Assembly (NCBI GenBank): GCA_029931535.1 | Contig: JAQPZY010001665.1 | Location: forward strand, 4,573,501-4,637,500 | Direction: 5' to 3' | DNA from: Margaritifera margaritifera | Lineage: Eukaryota; Mollusca; Bivalvia; Unionida; Margaritiferidae | DNA: 64,000 nucleotides | Shown here: piece after piece, positions 1 through 12,260 of the stretch | Position numbering within the stretch: the stretch's first letter is position 1 | How the letters are laid out: each line of letters starts with the position of its first letter | Notes under the pieces: generated by a model | Database searches by the model: none | What the model was told of the DNA's origin: nothing | Seen by the model: only the letters and a program-made list of their open reading frames with translations | Made by a program: the position numbers and the translations under genes

Positions 1-460
1 AAAAAAGCCGTTGTTGTGATTGTTATTATTGTAATATTTTTAAAAAAATTCATGTTCTCATTATTTATTATGAAGGGTAAATCAATTCTTGACCTAAGAA
101 TAATCGAGCACTACATGATTATTTTTTGTCTGTCTCCAATAATCTTATTGATGAGAGTGGACTTTATTTTTTTGACATCTTCACTTTTGTATCTTTACGC
201 AAACTATCTGCTGTACGCAATTCGGACGCCGAGTATTGCCATTACTTTGCCGTCTCAACCACTACTCTTGAACGCTAAAATGTGTTTGAACGTCATTTAA
301 AGTTTATGCTGAATTTTTCAGTGTAAACCTTACTTTTTACACAATATCTTACTGTGAGAAATTTTCAATGGGTGTTTTGCTATTTGAAATTTTCATCAGT
401 AATCAGAATACCCCCATTTTAACATCAACCCTCAATTTTTGTTCTGGAATGTGAGGTAAA
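1..460. other. AT-rich intergenic stretch
   Basis: No open frame with protein-like composition, splice-site pattern or repeat unit is visible. The short open frame near the start reads as hydrophobic AT-driven codons and is not supported as a gene. Confidence 0.5.
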
Positions 461-615
461 ATAACCCTTCATTATGCATCGGTGTTGGATAGGAAAATTC
501 CATCCTCTGAAGCAGAGGCAAAACACGGGTAAAGCCTCGTGCCTGACCCAAAGTACTCACCATCGGTTGGAATTTTCCTATCTGATACCGATGCATATGA
601 AACATTATATTAAGT
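461..615. repeat. Palindromic (MITE-like) hairpin element
   Basis: An imperfect inverted repeat has arms of about 30 bp at 474-503 and 567-596, starting ATGCATCGG and ending CCGATGCAT. They enclose about 63 bp. Similarity between the arms continues weakly outward for about 12 bp on each side. The form fits a miniature foldback or MITE. No target-site duplication was identified, so the family is unknown. Confidence 0.5.
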
Positions 616-3600
616 ATGATTGGAATGCGTGAGATAACTTTAAGTTTTTTTCTTTGGCTTGTTATTGTTGGGTGGAATGGGGCTAAGGATTTCCCTATAT
701 GGTGTAATATATGTGGGCTGATTTGATTATCTCTCAAAGAAACATTTTTTCAAAGTACATAAAGTCTAAATGTAGTCATATAGATGCCCTTTTGGTATGA
801 CACAGCTATTGCAATGCGGAATCTTCTGGCCCTCAAAACATGCTTCTCATAATGTAGTACCTAGTTTATTTTACTGTTTTTAGTGTGCCACTAAAGTAAT
901 GAATGATTCTTAGTGCTTTTAAACGTGTCCTTACATTTTTAGATATTTATACGACTGTTTCTAGCACCTGACAGGCTATTTAAAATAATGGTTGTGGATT
1001 TTTTTTTCCAAGTTAGGTATAATAACGGTTGCATGCGTTTTTGACAGTGGACCATTTTAAGAGGCTTCACAACATTCGTATTTTTCTTTGGCCTTTTATG
1101 TTTCAAGAGGAACAATGAAAAATGAGATTAAGGAAGAATATTTAAAGAGTTATGTTTTTATTTGGTATTTTATTGTTTTTATTTTTAACTTTGAAATAAC
1201 TTATATGGTTACATAGATTTAAGTCTAATAGTTGCGTGAGACCTGTAATTGGAAAGGTTAATGCTATCGCAAGTTGCCTCCCTTACACTTGTATTGAACG
1301 CTGCATGCCTAATGACTCGCAATTAATAAAAGGACTTTTTGAAACCCGTACGCATTGTAGACAGACGTCACATAATCTCGTAAATATATATTCCAGCATA
1401 GTCAACTCGTTCTTTTGAACTAAATTGAACTTTTGAACTGAATTGTATGAGTTGTTTCCCTTTACCCTTCCTAGTACAGTATGAATAATAAGTACATGCA
1501 TATAGGCATCTAGGCGGAAATTTCAAATTGGCTTTTTGACGTGCTTTTCGGTGTGAGTGCCTTCTATGGGTCAGGGCTACAGGATTAGGTACAATATGTT
1601 TACTTATGGGGCTTTAGATGCTTCAAATTTACGATGAACGAGCAAAATGTAACATAAATGGTAAAGGGAAACAACTCCTATCATTCAATTCAAAGAAGTA
1701 TGTTGACTGTTCCGTCCAAAGTGCCTGTGAGCTCATAAGCCTTGTTAGCGTGCGTCCAACAAGAAAAAAAAAAACACATGTAAGAGTTTGATTCTGTATC
1801 AATCTGCGACACCTTTCTTAGTCAAACGAAACTGTTGCGAAAAAAAAAAGAAAAAAAAAAAAAGCATGCCCCGCCTACACCAACCTGAGACAATTATTAA
1901 GTTCTGCACTTCACCCAATTGAATGTCCTTTCTTATACGGATTTCGGGTACATTTCCATGAAAATGGTTGAAATACCTTCCGTGACATGACGCACAGCGA
2001 ATCATCTGATAGCTGGGAGATTTTTCTTTTTTCTTTTTATTTCCACGTCAAATTCGTTAACTACAATTCAGTTACACCCATGTAATGACTGGGACAATTT
2101 ATTCATTACACGTGAAACCCGCCACCTAAAATTTCTGTTATAATCATTTCATAGCAAAAAGAATGTCTCTGCAAATATGAAACTCGTTAATCCATATTCA
2201 CTTGATAGCAGTAATAATGTCGAATCTACAAGTCAAACTGTTTACTTAAAACTTCAATAAAACTATTTGTGACATAAACGTACCAGATAGTAGTAATTAG
2301 TCAGGGTGTTCAGGACAGACATCTGTACCTATAATAACTAGAATTAGAAAGTCCTTATGACGTTGACCTACTTCTATATCATCTCTATAACATTACGCAA
2401 AGGAGAAATTCGATAGCTGCTATACGGATAGTCAGTGAGCTTTTGAATTTTCAAGTAACTTGTAAATGATATCAGAGATATGATTCAAACACACGTATGC
2501 ATGATTTAACATGTAAGTATATCCCTGTATTGACGTTAGAAGCTTAAAAGCATTGTCACCATGACTTGTAAATATTTGGGTATCCAAGACAACAAATATT
2601 TTTAAAGTAGACCTATTTAAAAAATAAATGCAGGAATTTTTTTTTTTCAAACTGAAGAAAGTCAAGCCGTTCCAGTTTTATCAGCTGTTTTAATGTAATA
2701 TATGTGTAGTTGACTCGAAAGAGAGACTAAGTGAGGCTCAGAAACCTGCCATAGTAGTTACCTGTCAACAATGGACACCGTGTATATAAGCTAGAGGAAT
2801 TTGTTTCTTCTTCTTCTCTTATATCTGATATATACTTACTTTGGTACTACCTTTTTATGTTACTTTTTTTTACTTTTTTATTTTTACCTCGTGTGATCCT
2901 GTAAACAGGTATGAGGTACGGACCACCACCACACATTTAAACTTTGAATTGTTGTGATTTTTATTATTTATTTATGAAAATGACAAGTGAATGAATAAGT
3001 GAAAGAACAAATGAAGGAAGGAACGAAGGAAAACTTTAAGGCTTTTCACGAGCCGTCGCCTACATTGTGACCGGTGCCGCCAGGTTACTACATTTTTTTA
3101 CAAAGTTTTTAAGATCATAAAATGAAGACAAGTGAGTATAATAAACACAGATCACACGTGAAAGGAGTGGTCATACCTATTGAAATATCTGCCACATATA
3201 CATGACATACAAGTTTAAACTAAAGTTCGCATATAAGTGTCTGTGCCATGCCAAATTTTGCAGCCTGGTTGCGTTAAAATAGTCCCAATTTTAAAACTGC
3301 TTAAAAGTTTCCAATAAAAATTCAATAAAGTTCAAGCAGTTTTACCTATAAGAAAAACGAAGAAATACATTTCCAGCCCTTTTCCTGGAAACAAATACAC
3401 GAATTGTATCTAGTTCTGATGGCTCCGTCATAAATTTAAAAATTTGGAAACACATGTACACTTACTAGCATTTTTAAAGCAGCAAATAAATAATTGTATA
3501 TTTCAAGCAGAAAATAAAATAATTCGATAATTTATTTGCCTCTTCATTATTACCTGTTCTAAAAGAATAATATCCAGGTAAGTATGGGTTTGTTTACTTG

Positions 3601-3657
3601 ACGTAAGCTTTCTCATGTACTTTAATAATGTGTAGGTCTGAATTTGTACCGAATAAT
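616..3657. other. Intergenic, no gene recognised
   Basis: About 3 kb with only short AT-driven open frames, an A-rich tract near 1840-1863 and scattered T runs. I see no splice-flanked protein-like exon, RNA gene or clear transposon terminus. The decayed repeat copies common in such genomes cannot be excluded. Confidence 0.45.
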
Positions 3658-3673
3658 CCATATATATATATAC

Positions 3674-3746
<73 letters not shown>
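3658..3746. repeat. (TA)n microsatellite
   Basis: Nearly pure TA dinucleotide run of about 88 bp with two interruptions near its left end. The apparent Tyr-Ile open frames over it are repeat artefacts. Confidence 0.97.
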
Positions 3747-3748
<2 letters not shown>

Positions 3749-3807
3749 TGAATAACGCTTAGCCAATTGCGAACAACATAAAATAATATACCAAGATATG
3801 TCTCGCA

Positions 3808-3876
3808 CAATGAGCTGTCAGATCAGGGTCTATACCATTCCAATGAGCTGTCAGATAAGGGTCTATGCCGTTCTCT
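3808..3876. repeat. 34-bp direct duplication
   Basis: Two adjacent copies start at 3809 and 3843 with ATGAGCTGTCAGAT and continue AGGGTCTAT. The GATCAGGGTCTAT phrase also resembles a hairpin segment of the 39.1 kb MITE, so this may be a remnant of the same family. Confidence 0.7.
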
Positions 3877-4154
3877 GCTAATTATAAATAGAATGAAAAT
3901 CATTGAACTTGATCTTTCGTCGAATTATGTGACGGCATATCTATGTCCATGCGGGGGTGAAGATTATATATATACAGAAAAATATATGCTAAATCAAAGC
4001 ATGTGTTGCATAACAAATAAAAGTTGCTCGTTAAGAAAAGGATTTTATTGTCATAGATCTGGATCTCATTATAGAAAGAAAGAAGAAAAAACCAAAACCC
4101 AACAAAAAACTCCCACACAAGCAAACAATATAAGTCCGCTTTCTATTTCGTCTA

Positions 4155-4358
4155 ATAGAACAACGCTACCTAGACTGGGTTCATAAGAAGTTAATCAAAG
4201 TACAAGAACAACGCTACCTAGGCTGGTTCATAAGAAGTTAATCAAAGAACAACGCTACCTAGACTGGTTCATAAGAAGTTAATCAAAGAACAACGCTACC
4301 TAGACTGGTTCATAAGAAGTTAATCAAAGAACAACGCTACCTAGACTGGTTCATAAGA
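4155..4358. repeat. 41-bp tandem repeat, about 5 copies
   Basis: The core CAACGCTACCTAGACTGG recurs at 4161, 4209, 4250, 4291 and 4332. The first spacing is 48 bp because of a short insertion; the others are exactly 41 bp. Copies are nearly identical, which suggests recent expansion. Confidence 0.93.
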
Positions 4359-4780
4359 CTTTATAGATATAGGAAGATTTGTTATATACCCATCATTATA
4401 CAACTCATGAAAAAGGCTATGATCTGAAACAGATTCAGATTCCAAGTTGTCAAGGATGCCATCACCTAACAACGGTCGCGTGATGGGACTACTACTGCTA
4501 CGCTATACAAGATGCTATGTGCAATGTGAGTAGATGGCTGGAATCAAAGTATAAGAACAACAACAACATAACACTCTGTCTTTTTATTATGAAATACTTG
4601 TTTAGGGTATATAATAGACACATCATCACTACATTAACTTGAAATGGTGTTTTTATAGTGGAAGGACGTCAGATATTCCGCTATCAAATGAGATGTACTG
4701 ATAATCTGTACATAAATAAACAGACCTGATGAGAGTTCATTTTGAAATGTAAAAAGGTATTTTGTGTGACTTAGGGTGTG
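4359..4780. other. Intergenic, no gene recognised
   Basis: Non-repetitive AT-rich sequence. No supported feature seen. Confidence 0.4.
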
Positions 4781-5310
4781 CATTATTCGGACCACCTCGG
4801 CTATTTCTGCAAGAGAAAAGTATGTCGGCGTAGTAATTTGCAGAATCATTCATTTTGTTTCCCGGAAATGTCTTCGCAAAAAAAATGAAACTACAATTTA
4901 TTCGGACCACCTCGGCTATTTATACGATTGGACTAGGCGTAGGATTTTTGTACACAACTGCGTCACACTTCTGGTGCCTAGGATCCTCCATCTAAATGAA
5001 AGTACTGAATCTCTGTACATTTATACGTCTGTTTCCCTACTCCGTATGCTCTCTGCTATGTACTCCACTACACGATTAACTTGTCGGGAGAAACAGATTT
5101 TACTAGTTACCGGCGGATAATATTGTCTTGCTAATTTAGGCCGGGCAACAGAGGACATACGATTGACCAAGAAGTTGCGAATTAAAAATAGTTCGATTCA
5201 TTCGCAACTTTTCTGTCAATCTTTATTTCGTGAATAACGGAGGTGGTGCGAACGGCAGCTATTTGCACACATTCGAGGTATGATCCGTAAGGATTGGCCG
5301 AGAAGTTGCG
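4781..5310. repeat. Dispersed palindromic repeat, copy 1
   Basis: The phrase TTCGGACCACCTCGGCTATT occurs directly at about 4784 and 4901, and in inverted form near 5231-5252. An inner inverted repeat pairs GAAGTTGCGAA (about 5170) with TTCGCAACTTTTC (about 5201). A partial third copy of the GAGAAGTTGCGAAT phrase lies near 5300. The same nested palindrome occurs at 14857-14994, so this is a dispersed foldback element. Copy 1 carries an extra segment of about 220 bp between the outer and inner arms. Confidence 0.7.
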
Positions 5311-5552
5311 AATGTGTGCGCATAGCAATTTAATTTTAAACGGCACGTGCAACACATGACTATCTATGGTCCCGAATTGCTGTTTAAAATAATAGTTACT
5401 CTTTACAAACCTCAGCATATCCTTGTGGACTTTTAGCAGTGAGTATATTGGTCAGTAGAGTAATGGCCTTATTACAAGATTTGTGTAATTTGTTTATTGA
5501 GTTTTCATACTTTCGTCAGATTTAGATTACTAAAACCGATTTCAAACAACCA

Positions 5553-5623
<71 letters not shown>
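5553..5623. repeat. (TAA)n microsatellite
   Basis: Uninterrupted trinucleotide run of roughly 23 units. It produces an artefactual poly-Ile frame on the minus strand. Confidence 0.97.
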
Positions 5624-5624
<1 letters not shown>

Positions 5625-5971
5625 TGATTTTGATGATTCATATATGGGAGTTCATAACAAAATTGAATTGAAAGAAATGAAACGAAAATAGTAAAAAAAG
5701 CAAACATTGCACTCAAATGCATGTCTCAGTTCATCTGTCATTGTTCTGTTTGTTTGTGTGTGTTTATATGTGTGTGTGTGTTGTTATATTTGTATGTTTT
5801 TTTTTTCTTTTTGTTTTTTTAAGGTGAGTGTTACATTCACTGTGTGTGTGGAATATTTATCTCGTACACCTAAAAAGAGGATGACGTAAATCGTTATTGT
5901 CTTTTGTGAAAAATGAACTGAGGTTTTTTTTGTCATTCTATCTCATATACAGGTATTTCAGTATTTCTTAC

Positions 5972-5974
<3 letters not shown>

Positions 5975-6050
<76 letters not shown>

Positions 6051-6056
6051 GAGAGA
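5975..6056. repeat. (GA)n microsatellite
   Basis: About 41 GA dinucleotides with a single G insertion near 6040. Poly-Arg-Glu and poly-Ser-Leu frames over it are artefacts. Confidence 0.97.
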
Positions 6057-6310
6057 CTGTAAAACAGAATCTAAATATTGATGCACACTGGATCAAAATA
6101 AAGCATGAAGAAGGTTTAAACTTCAATTTGTAAAATTTGGTTATCTCTCTTAGAAAGATAAAATCTTTCCCAGAAAACCAACGGATGAAAAGGCACAAAG
6201 AAGTGCTATATTACATAATTTTGAAGCCTCTCTTGATTTTGAAGACATTAATTGCAAGTGCCATGGAACCGAACAGAAGAAATGGAACAACCTGTTAAGC
6301 TATCAATTTG

Positions 6311-6417
6311 CTGCTTTAAAATGATGGATTGTGACTGTCCAATACAACTGCATACTACTGTCCAATACAGCTGCTTTCAAATGATGGATTATGACTGTCC
6401 GATACAACTGCATACTA
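6311..6417. repeat. 60-bp partial tandem duplication
   Basis: CTGCTTT-AAATGATGGATT starts at 6311 and again at 6371. The second copy lacks its last part. Both contain GACTGTCC and ATACAACTGCATACTA. A small isolated duplication with no known function. Confidence 0.8.
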
Positions 6418-6916
6418 TCATGCTAGACATTGGAACACCAGGGGCGTGTATGAATGAACTGCATCAATAAATTTGTTTTACATTAACTCATCAAGCAAAT
6501 ATCCATCCAGTTTACATACTTGCAAGTTATTATTGAATTATCGTTTTTTAATCTCTGCCTCGTGCTAGATGTTAATCCAGTTAACTAACATTCTCTTTCT
6601 CAGACCAGGACGAAGTTGATACGGTCCGAGAATCAAACTTCTATTGATTGATATTTTTTGTTTATTCCGAAAGACGAAAGTTAACATGATTTGCTAATTT
6701 AGAGCTCTAAAATGATTAAGTTTAAAATTTGCAGCAAAGTGCAGAATTATCCAAAAGCTTTTCTGAGCTACTAATACTGAATTCTCTGCACAACTTCCCT
6801 TTTGTAGCTCCAATCATCCTCGTTTCCCCAAGGGTTAGATCAAATTTTAAGACTGTTTTGTAAATCTAAACAAACGCATACTAGGAATTGCGCAAAATGC
6901 GCCGACAATTGAATCA

Positions 6917-6917
<1 letters not shown>

Positions 6918-6990
<73 letters not shown>
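6918..6990. repeat. (TA)n microsatellite
   Basis: Pure TA run of about 72 bp. Confidence 0.97.
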
Positions 6991-6994
<4 letters not shown>

Positions 6995-7169
6995 CACATT
7001 TTCTTAAGAATACAAAGGAACAACTTGAAATATGCACAGTTAAGTGTTACCCAGATTGACTCGATACTTTTTGCAAAGAGGCTTTTCTTTTTCAACGAGT
7101 TAAATTAGTTGTTCCACTACCATCCCCCTCTTACAATCGTTTCCCCAAGTGCTAGATCAACTTGAAATG

Positions 7170-7516
7170 GTAGATTTGATACTTATACGATATATAAAAT
7201 CAGTAAACCATGACGGATTTGATACTTATACGATATATAAAATCAGTAAACCATGACGGATTTAATACTTATACGATATATAAAATCAGTAAACCATGAC
7301 GGATTTGATACTTATACGATATATAAAATCAGTAAACCACGACGGAATTATACAATCTACTTTTATACGATATATAAAATCAGTAAACCACGACGGAATT
7401 ATACAATCTACTTTTATACGATATATAAAATCAGTAAACCACGACGGAATTATACAATCTACTTTTATACGATATATAAAATCAGTAAACCACGACGGAA
7501 TTATACAATCTACCAA
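7170..7516. repeat. Two-type minisatellite (43-bp then 51-bp units)
   Basis: Every unit shares a core of about 30 bp (TACGATATATAAAATCAGTA through AACCAYGACGG). The first copies, at 7186, 7229 and 7272, carry a 13-bp spacer and have a 43 bp period. From 7315 onward the spacer is a different 21-bp segment containing ATTATACAATCTAC, giving a 51 bp period, and the CATGACGG of the core becomes CACGACGG. About four units of each type are seen. Confidence 0.93.
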
Positions 7517-8361
7517 CACATACTTGCCACAATTTTAGATATTACGAACCAAATTTTAATATATTTATCCATTTTTATTAGAAAAGTTTTGCAATAAGAA
7601 AACAGAGGCATAAAAGAAGAACACAGAGTAGGAAAGAGACTACAATAAGCCCTCTTCAATACACCTATACTCAAAATCACTTTCAAACTTAAATCTCTGA
7701 TTCTTAGATAATGAACAAAATAATTCAGTTGTACAGCTGCCATCATTTTAAATGAAGATTGTTGTTAAACCTACAATATTTGCACGATTTTGACATTATT
7801 TTCGCAAGAAATACGGCTATGCCATTATTTGGGAAGCTATTCAAGTTAACATTGAAATTGTTACGATTAGTATTTGGATGTTTATCCCCCAAATAACCAA
7901 GTTTTTTTTTAAAACGTATGGTTACCGAAATTATACTATCGTGGTGTACAAATAATCAGCGTGCAAAATTTAAGTTGAGTATATATTCAATGTCGAGACG
8001 TTTAATGAAAGCGGGACCAGGCCTAAGCTGAGACGCTGTATCCTTTGTACAATTATGTCCTTTTTATACAGAGGTTAATACCAACATGAAATGGATAAAT
8101 TGGGTTCTTGAATGTTGTCCATTTTAAGCAGGCGTCCTTTAAATACAAGTGCACATTATCCATCGATGTTTAACCGCATATCAACACAAGGAAACGTCAT
8201 ATCGCGACGAGACAATTGGAGTAAAGTGCCTAACCAGAAACATAGCATGGCGACCGATAATCAGAGACAGTATACTGTGTGTTATGTTTATACCATGGAT
8301 AACGTAAAGTGAATTTTTGGATGAAATTAAAGTAAAATAATAATTTTATATTCAAACTGAC
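7517..8361. other. Intergenic, no gene recognised
   Basis: No repeat array or credible exon seen. Confidence 0.4.
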
Positions 8362-8570
8362 CTGTAGCCACCGCATTAGATGGGTCATTCTGGGTCTCTT
8401 CTACCTGTTGCACCTTTGTCCCACCTTGTGTCTGATTCTGTCCCGGTTTCTTCCTCTTCTCGCTCCGTTCTGCATTTCCATATTTACCATCCCTGGTGGC
8501 GCGTGCTCCAGTTGGCTTTCGTTTCTTGCCTTTCATTCTGTTTGGATCGATTCTTAAGTAAATGATACCT
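8362..8570 (-). CDS. Possible internal coding exon of an unknown host gene
   Basis: On the minus strand an open, high-complexity frame of about 69 codons is rich in Lys, Arg, Gln, Asn and Gly (for example MKGKKRKPTGARATRDGKYG and KRKKPGQNQTQGG). It ends at a good splice donor, CAG|GTCAGT, at 8362/8361. The frame extends upstream of its first Met (8536-8534) to a possible acceptor, CTAG|AGG, at 8571/8570. Base composition is clearly less AT-rich than the flanks. The product would be very basic and hydrophilic, probably disordered. I do not recognise the family. The polypyrimidine tract of the proposed acceptor is weak, and no partner exons were located. It could instead be a decayed transposon fragment. 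Confidence 0.4.
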
Positions 8571-8921
8571 CTAGATCAACACTAACTATCATAATTATGT
8601 TACAGCAACAAAGAGTTCATTTACTTATTCTGTTAACATTGACCTTAATCTTCGTGTGTATTGAGAAGATCCAACTGTAAATTTTTGGCAAACATTTGAG
8701 ACGAGCATTGTAAAAAAGAAAAAAAAGAAACAACAGCTCAACCTATCAAATTCCGAACCCTGTCTACCCTGTCTAGTTCGAGTTCTTGTCATATCTGAAT
8801 GATAATATTGTAGTCACTTCGAATCTAAATTTTAAAAAATATAACCCCATCTACTGCGAACTAATACCTATTTCGAACAAATATTACGGATTGTGTGTGT
8901 GTCTGTGTATCTGTCTGTCTC
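8571..8921. other. Intergenic or possible intron, nothing recognised
   Basis: AT-rich unique sequence. If the minus-strand exon at 8362-8570 is real, this would be intron upstream of it. Confidence 0.4.
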
Positions 8922-8964
8922 CCTCTCTCTCTCTCTCTATATATATATATATTAATTATATATG

Positions 8965-9052
<88 letters not shown>

Positions 9053-9056
9053 TGTG
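8922..9056. repeat. Compound (TC)n-(TA)n-(TG)n microsatellite
   Basis: A short CT run passes into TA, then an interrupted TA run, then TG up to about 9056, followed by CACA-containing sequence. Alternating purine-pyrimidine DNA of this kind can form non-B structures. Confidence 0.95.
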
Positions 9057-10313
9057 CACAGAGACACACGCACACACACATCATTATTCTATTCTGCGAT
9101 AAGTATAGATTCAACATGATGTATTGGACGAAATATTTCTCGTACATGTTTTCGAAACACGACACGAGTCTTTCTTGAACTGAACCTAAAATAAGCCTAC
9201 AATGACATTGCTCACAAAACGGTATGTACAGCCTGGTAATGCGTCTGTGAAAATATATGGTTTTATCTTTCATTAAAATCATTAGATGTTTTTACATAAA
9301 TTCATTTTTATCTTAAATTTCATATATTTGTCAAAGATCTACGAAAGTTTAAAGTTTACAAAGTAATTATTTCATTTTTGTTCTCTTAAAATATTTTGCA
9401 GATTTAATAAACAATGACACACATATATGAAGAAAGATATGTGTGTTATTCGGTATTGAAAAAGACTCCCCAAACCATTCAGTTGTCAATCTAGCAGCCA
9501 TGATTTCAAACTTATTTAGTACATACTTACGTTGTATTTACTTTGTTTCCCCTGGCGAAGTAATTTTATTCTACTGATTTCTTTGATTGCCTTTTTCGGA
9601 AAAGTCTTTATCCGTAACGAGACTTAAATATAAGAAAGACTCACTCTTAGTGTCTATTTTTCCATAAAACAAGGACAAGAATGACATTTGTCCATTCTTT
9701 TCACCGATGAAATTCCAAACCTGATTCTTAAATCACTAAAACTGAGTACAACACACAATTTTCACTCAGATTTCCATACTAATATCCTCAAATATGGAAT
9801 ACCACAGGAAAATAACAGTATACTATACCTTTGTAAGATATTTACAATGTCACGTAGTCACAGGGGCACCTTGTTCGCGTTGTAAGTAATTCAAATGTAT
9901 AATTTCTTCTTTTGTTTTTCATTTCGGGTCAATTGTTGCATACAAAGAAAGTTAATTATTCGCTAATTCACAAGTAACACTATTGTCTATTAGTCAAGGC
10001 CCGTGATTAGGTTATCTACGCAAAGGCGTTATTAGAGACACAAGATGTCAAAGACTTCCAGGTCAAAGACTTTTATTGCCAGGTTTTATTATACTTGTTC
10101 TGTTGGAAATATCTAGAAAGAACAAACAACAACAAAAAGGCGGATCTAAACACCTGTGTCTTTTCAATCATTGTTATGAAATTTCACGCAAATTTCACTC
10201 AATGACCAGATGGTCTATAGTTATCAAGTGCTTTTGTCGAGCAATTTAATTGGGTTTGAACGGCAGAAATCATTTCAAGCATTACATAGTTAAAGATCTT
10301 TCGTATTTTGCTA
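9057..10313. other. Intergenic, no gene recognised
   Basis: About 1.25 kb of unique AT-rich DNA. A small perfect hairpin (ACACACATAT / ATATGTGTGT) lies near 9418-9444. Nothing else is supported. Confidence 0.4.
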
Positions 10314-10499
10314 CATGCATACATACATACATACATACATACATACATACATACATACATACATACATACATACATACATACATACATACATACATACAT
10401 ACATACATACATACATACATACATACATACATACATACATACATACATACATACATACATACATACATACATACATACATACATACATACATACATACA
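10314..10499. repeat. (TACA)n tetranucleotide microsatellite
   Basis: About 46 uninterrupted CATA/TACA units over about 185 bp. All His-Thr-Tyr-Ile and Met-Tyr-Val-Cys frames across it are artefacts of a 4-bp period. The near-perfect purity suggests a young, highly mutable locus. Confidence 0.98.
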
Positions 10500-11139
10500 C
10501 TCATGGACTCAGGGTACTAATTAAATTTCCATAGTAAACATACGGAACACAATAATACTAAAAATTAAATAACTTTAAATTTCTTAATACTCATCATCAG
10601 ACCTATATCTCTCGGTTTAGTTCCATACTTGATTCAAGTTTCTGTATGGATAAAACCATATGAGCCAAGGCATGATTTTGATGTACATGAGCACGAAACA
10701 CGTGTTACCCATTCTGCATCTTATATGATCAGGTGCTTTGTTCTCTATTGAGTGTTCGTAAGTCAAGTCTGTCAACAAACTGAAATTGCATCAATTGAAC
10801 ACTGTCTCTGTTATTTCTTTCTTTTTATAGTTACAAATAGGATAAGCACTAAAAAGATCTTTGAATTTTTGTTTACCCTTTTAGTATCAACTAATCAAGA
10901 CTCTCCAAACCCGTATATACTCTATTTTATGTCCATTTCTAGACTGGTTATCATTTTTCCATATAATTAGTACCGCAAGTCCTAAAAGGCGAGAGATTTG
11001 GGAACTGGGTATACTACTAAGTATTTCATAGACAATAACGCAAAAATTATGGTCAGAATCGTTCTGGAAATGTATATCATCTAATGTCTTTATAATATGA
11101 AGCTTCATAACTAAATATGATTATTGGGGGTTGGGGGGT
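10500..11139. other. Intergenic, no gene recognised
   Basis: Unique AT-rich sequence. No supported feature. Confidence 0.4.
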
Positions 11140-12260
11140 TGGGTTGTAGTGTTTAAAATGTGAATGCTAATTTGCATATGACCAAAATCAAACTCAGTTC
11201 AATTTTGTGGAGATACAGCTTTCAGGAAATTTGGTTAAAATAAAACAAAAGATGCGAATGCTAGAGTGTTTAAAAAACAGTTTGATGAATGACCATTCTA
11301 AGATGGCCAAGGTCCATGTAAGATATATTCAAAAGTTGGTAATCATCGAACTCATCTAAGACTGTGTTGCGGATAATATTATCAGCAAATCTGACTGAAA
11401 CCAGACAACAAAAAAAAAAAAAAAAAAATCTGAATGCTGTAGCTTTCACAAACCAAAGTTTACCATCGTTGAAGGACCATAACTCTGCAAAATATCGTCG
11501 AAACTTGATCATCATTTAAATCATCTAAGACTTGTTAGTAAAATCTACTCACCGAATTTGTCTGAAATGGGAACACAAATGTGAAAACTAGTGTGTTCAC
11601 ATCGCAGTGGAATGTCTATTCTTACTAGCTCAAGAGCTATAACTCTGTAAATTGCAAACAAAATCTTGTCACCTTCAAAATATCCAAGAGTTTGTTCATT
11701 AAAAGCGTACCTGCAAATTTGGATGGAATTAAACAAAAGTGGTAATGCTAGAGTGTTCCCAAGTGACATAAATGCTTCTTCTAAGTTGCTCAAGGGACAT
11801 AATTCTGTAAGCAATAGTAACAATTTACTCAGCATCGAACTCGTCTAAGATATAGATGAGATGAAACCAAATAAAAATTGTGAATGCTATAGCGTTTGGA
11901 TGCATATTCTAAGTCGCTCGAGGGCAATAACTCTAAAAAATACAAGCCATAGCTGCTCATCATCGAATCCTTTTGAGCACTACTCATATAAAGCTTCAAG
12001 GCAAATTTGATTGAAGTTAAATGAAAATGTGGACGCTAGAATGCTCACAAGCCATTCGGTTGCCTATTAGAAGTCAGTCAGGGTCAATAACACTTAGTAA
12101 GTCAAGCCCAATTTGCTCATTATAGAACTCCTCATCAAACTATCCTTGAAAACAAATGATAGATGTGAATGCTAAAGAGTTTACAGCAATGTACAAAGAC
12201 GGACGGACGGACTGACGCATGGGAAGACGGATGTATGCTGACCATTTATATGTTCCCTTG
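11140..12260. repeat. Diverged ~160-bp tandem repeat block with GACG tail
   Basis: A degenerate unit recurs: a CATCGAACTCRTCTAAG-like phrase (positions about 11349, 11518, 11677, 11838, 11965, 12125), then AATTTGATTGAAA-like, then GTGAATGCTAGAGTGTT, then AAGTTGCTCAAGGGCCATAACTCTG-like text. Spacing is mostly 125-170 bp. The block ends in GACGGACGGACGGACTGAC at 12199-12217. Blocks of this kind with a GACG tail are, to my knowledge, common dispersed repeats in molluscs. Reading frames in it are incidental. Confidence 0.7.

Noticed and set aside
10199..10534. ORFs of Met-Tyr-Val-Cys or Tyr-Ile-His-Thr repeats
   Set aside because: Pure tetranucleotide microsatellite.
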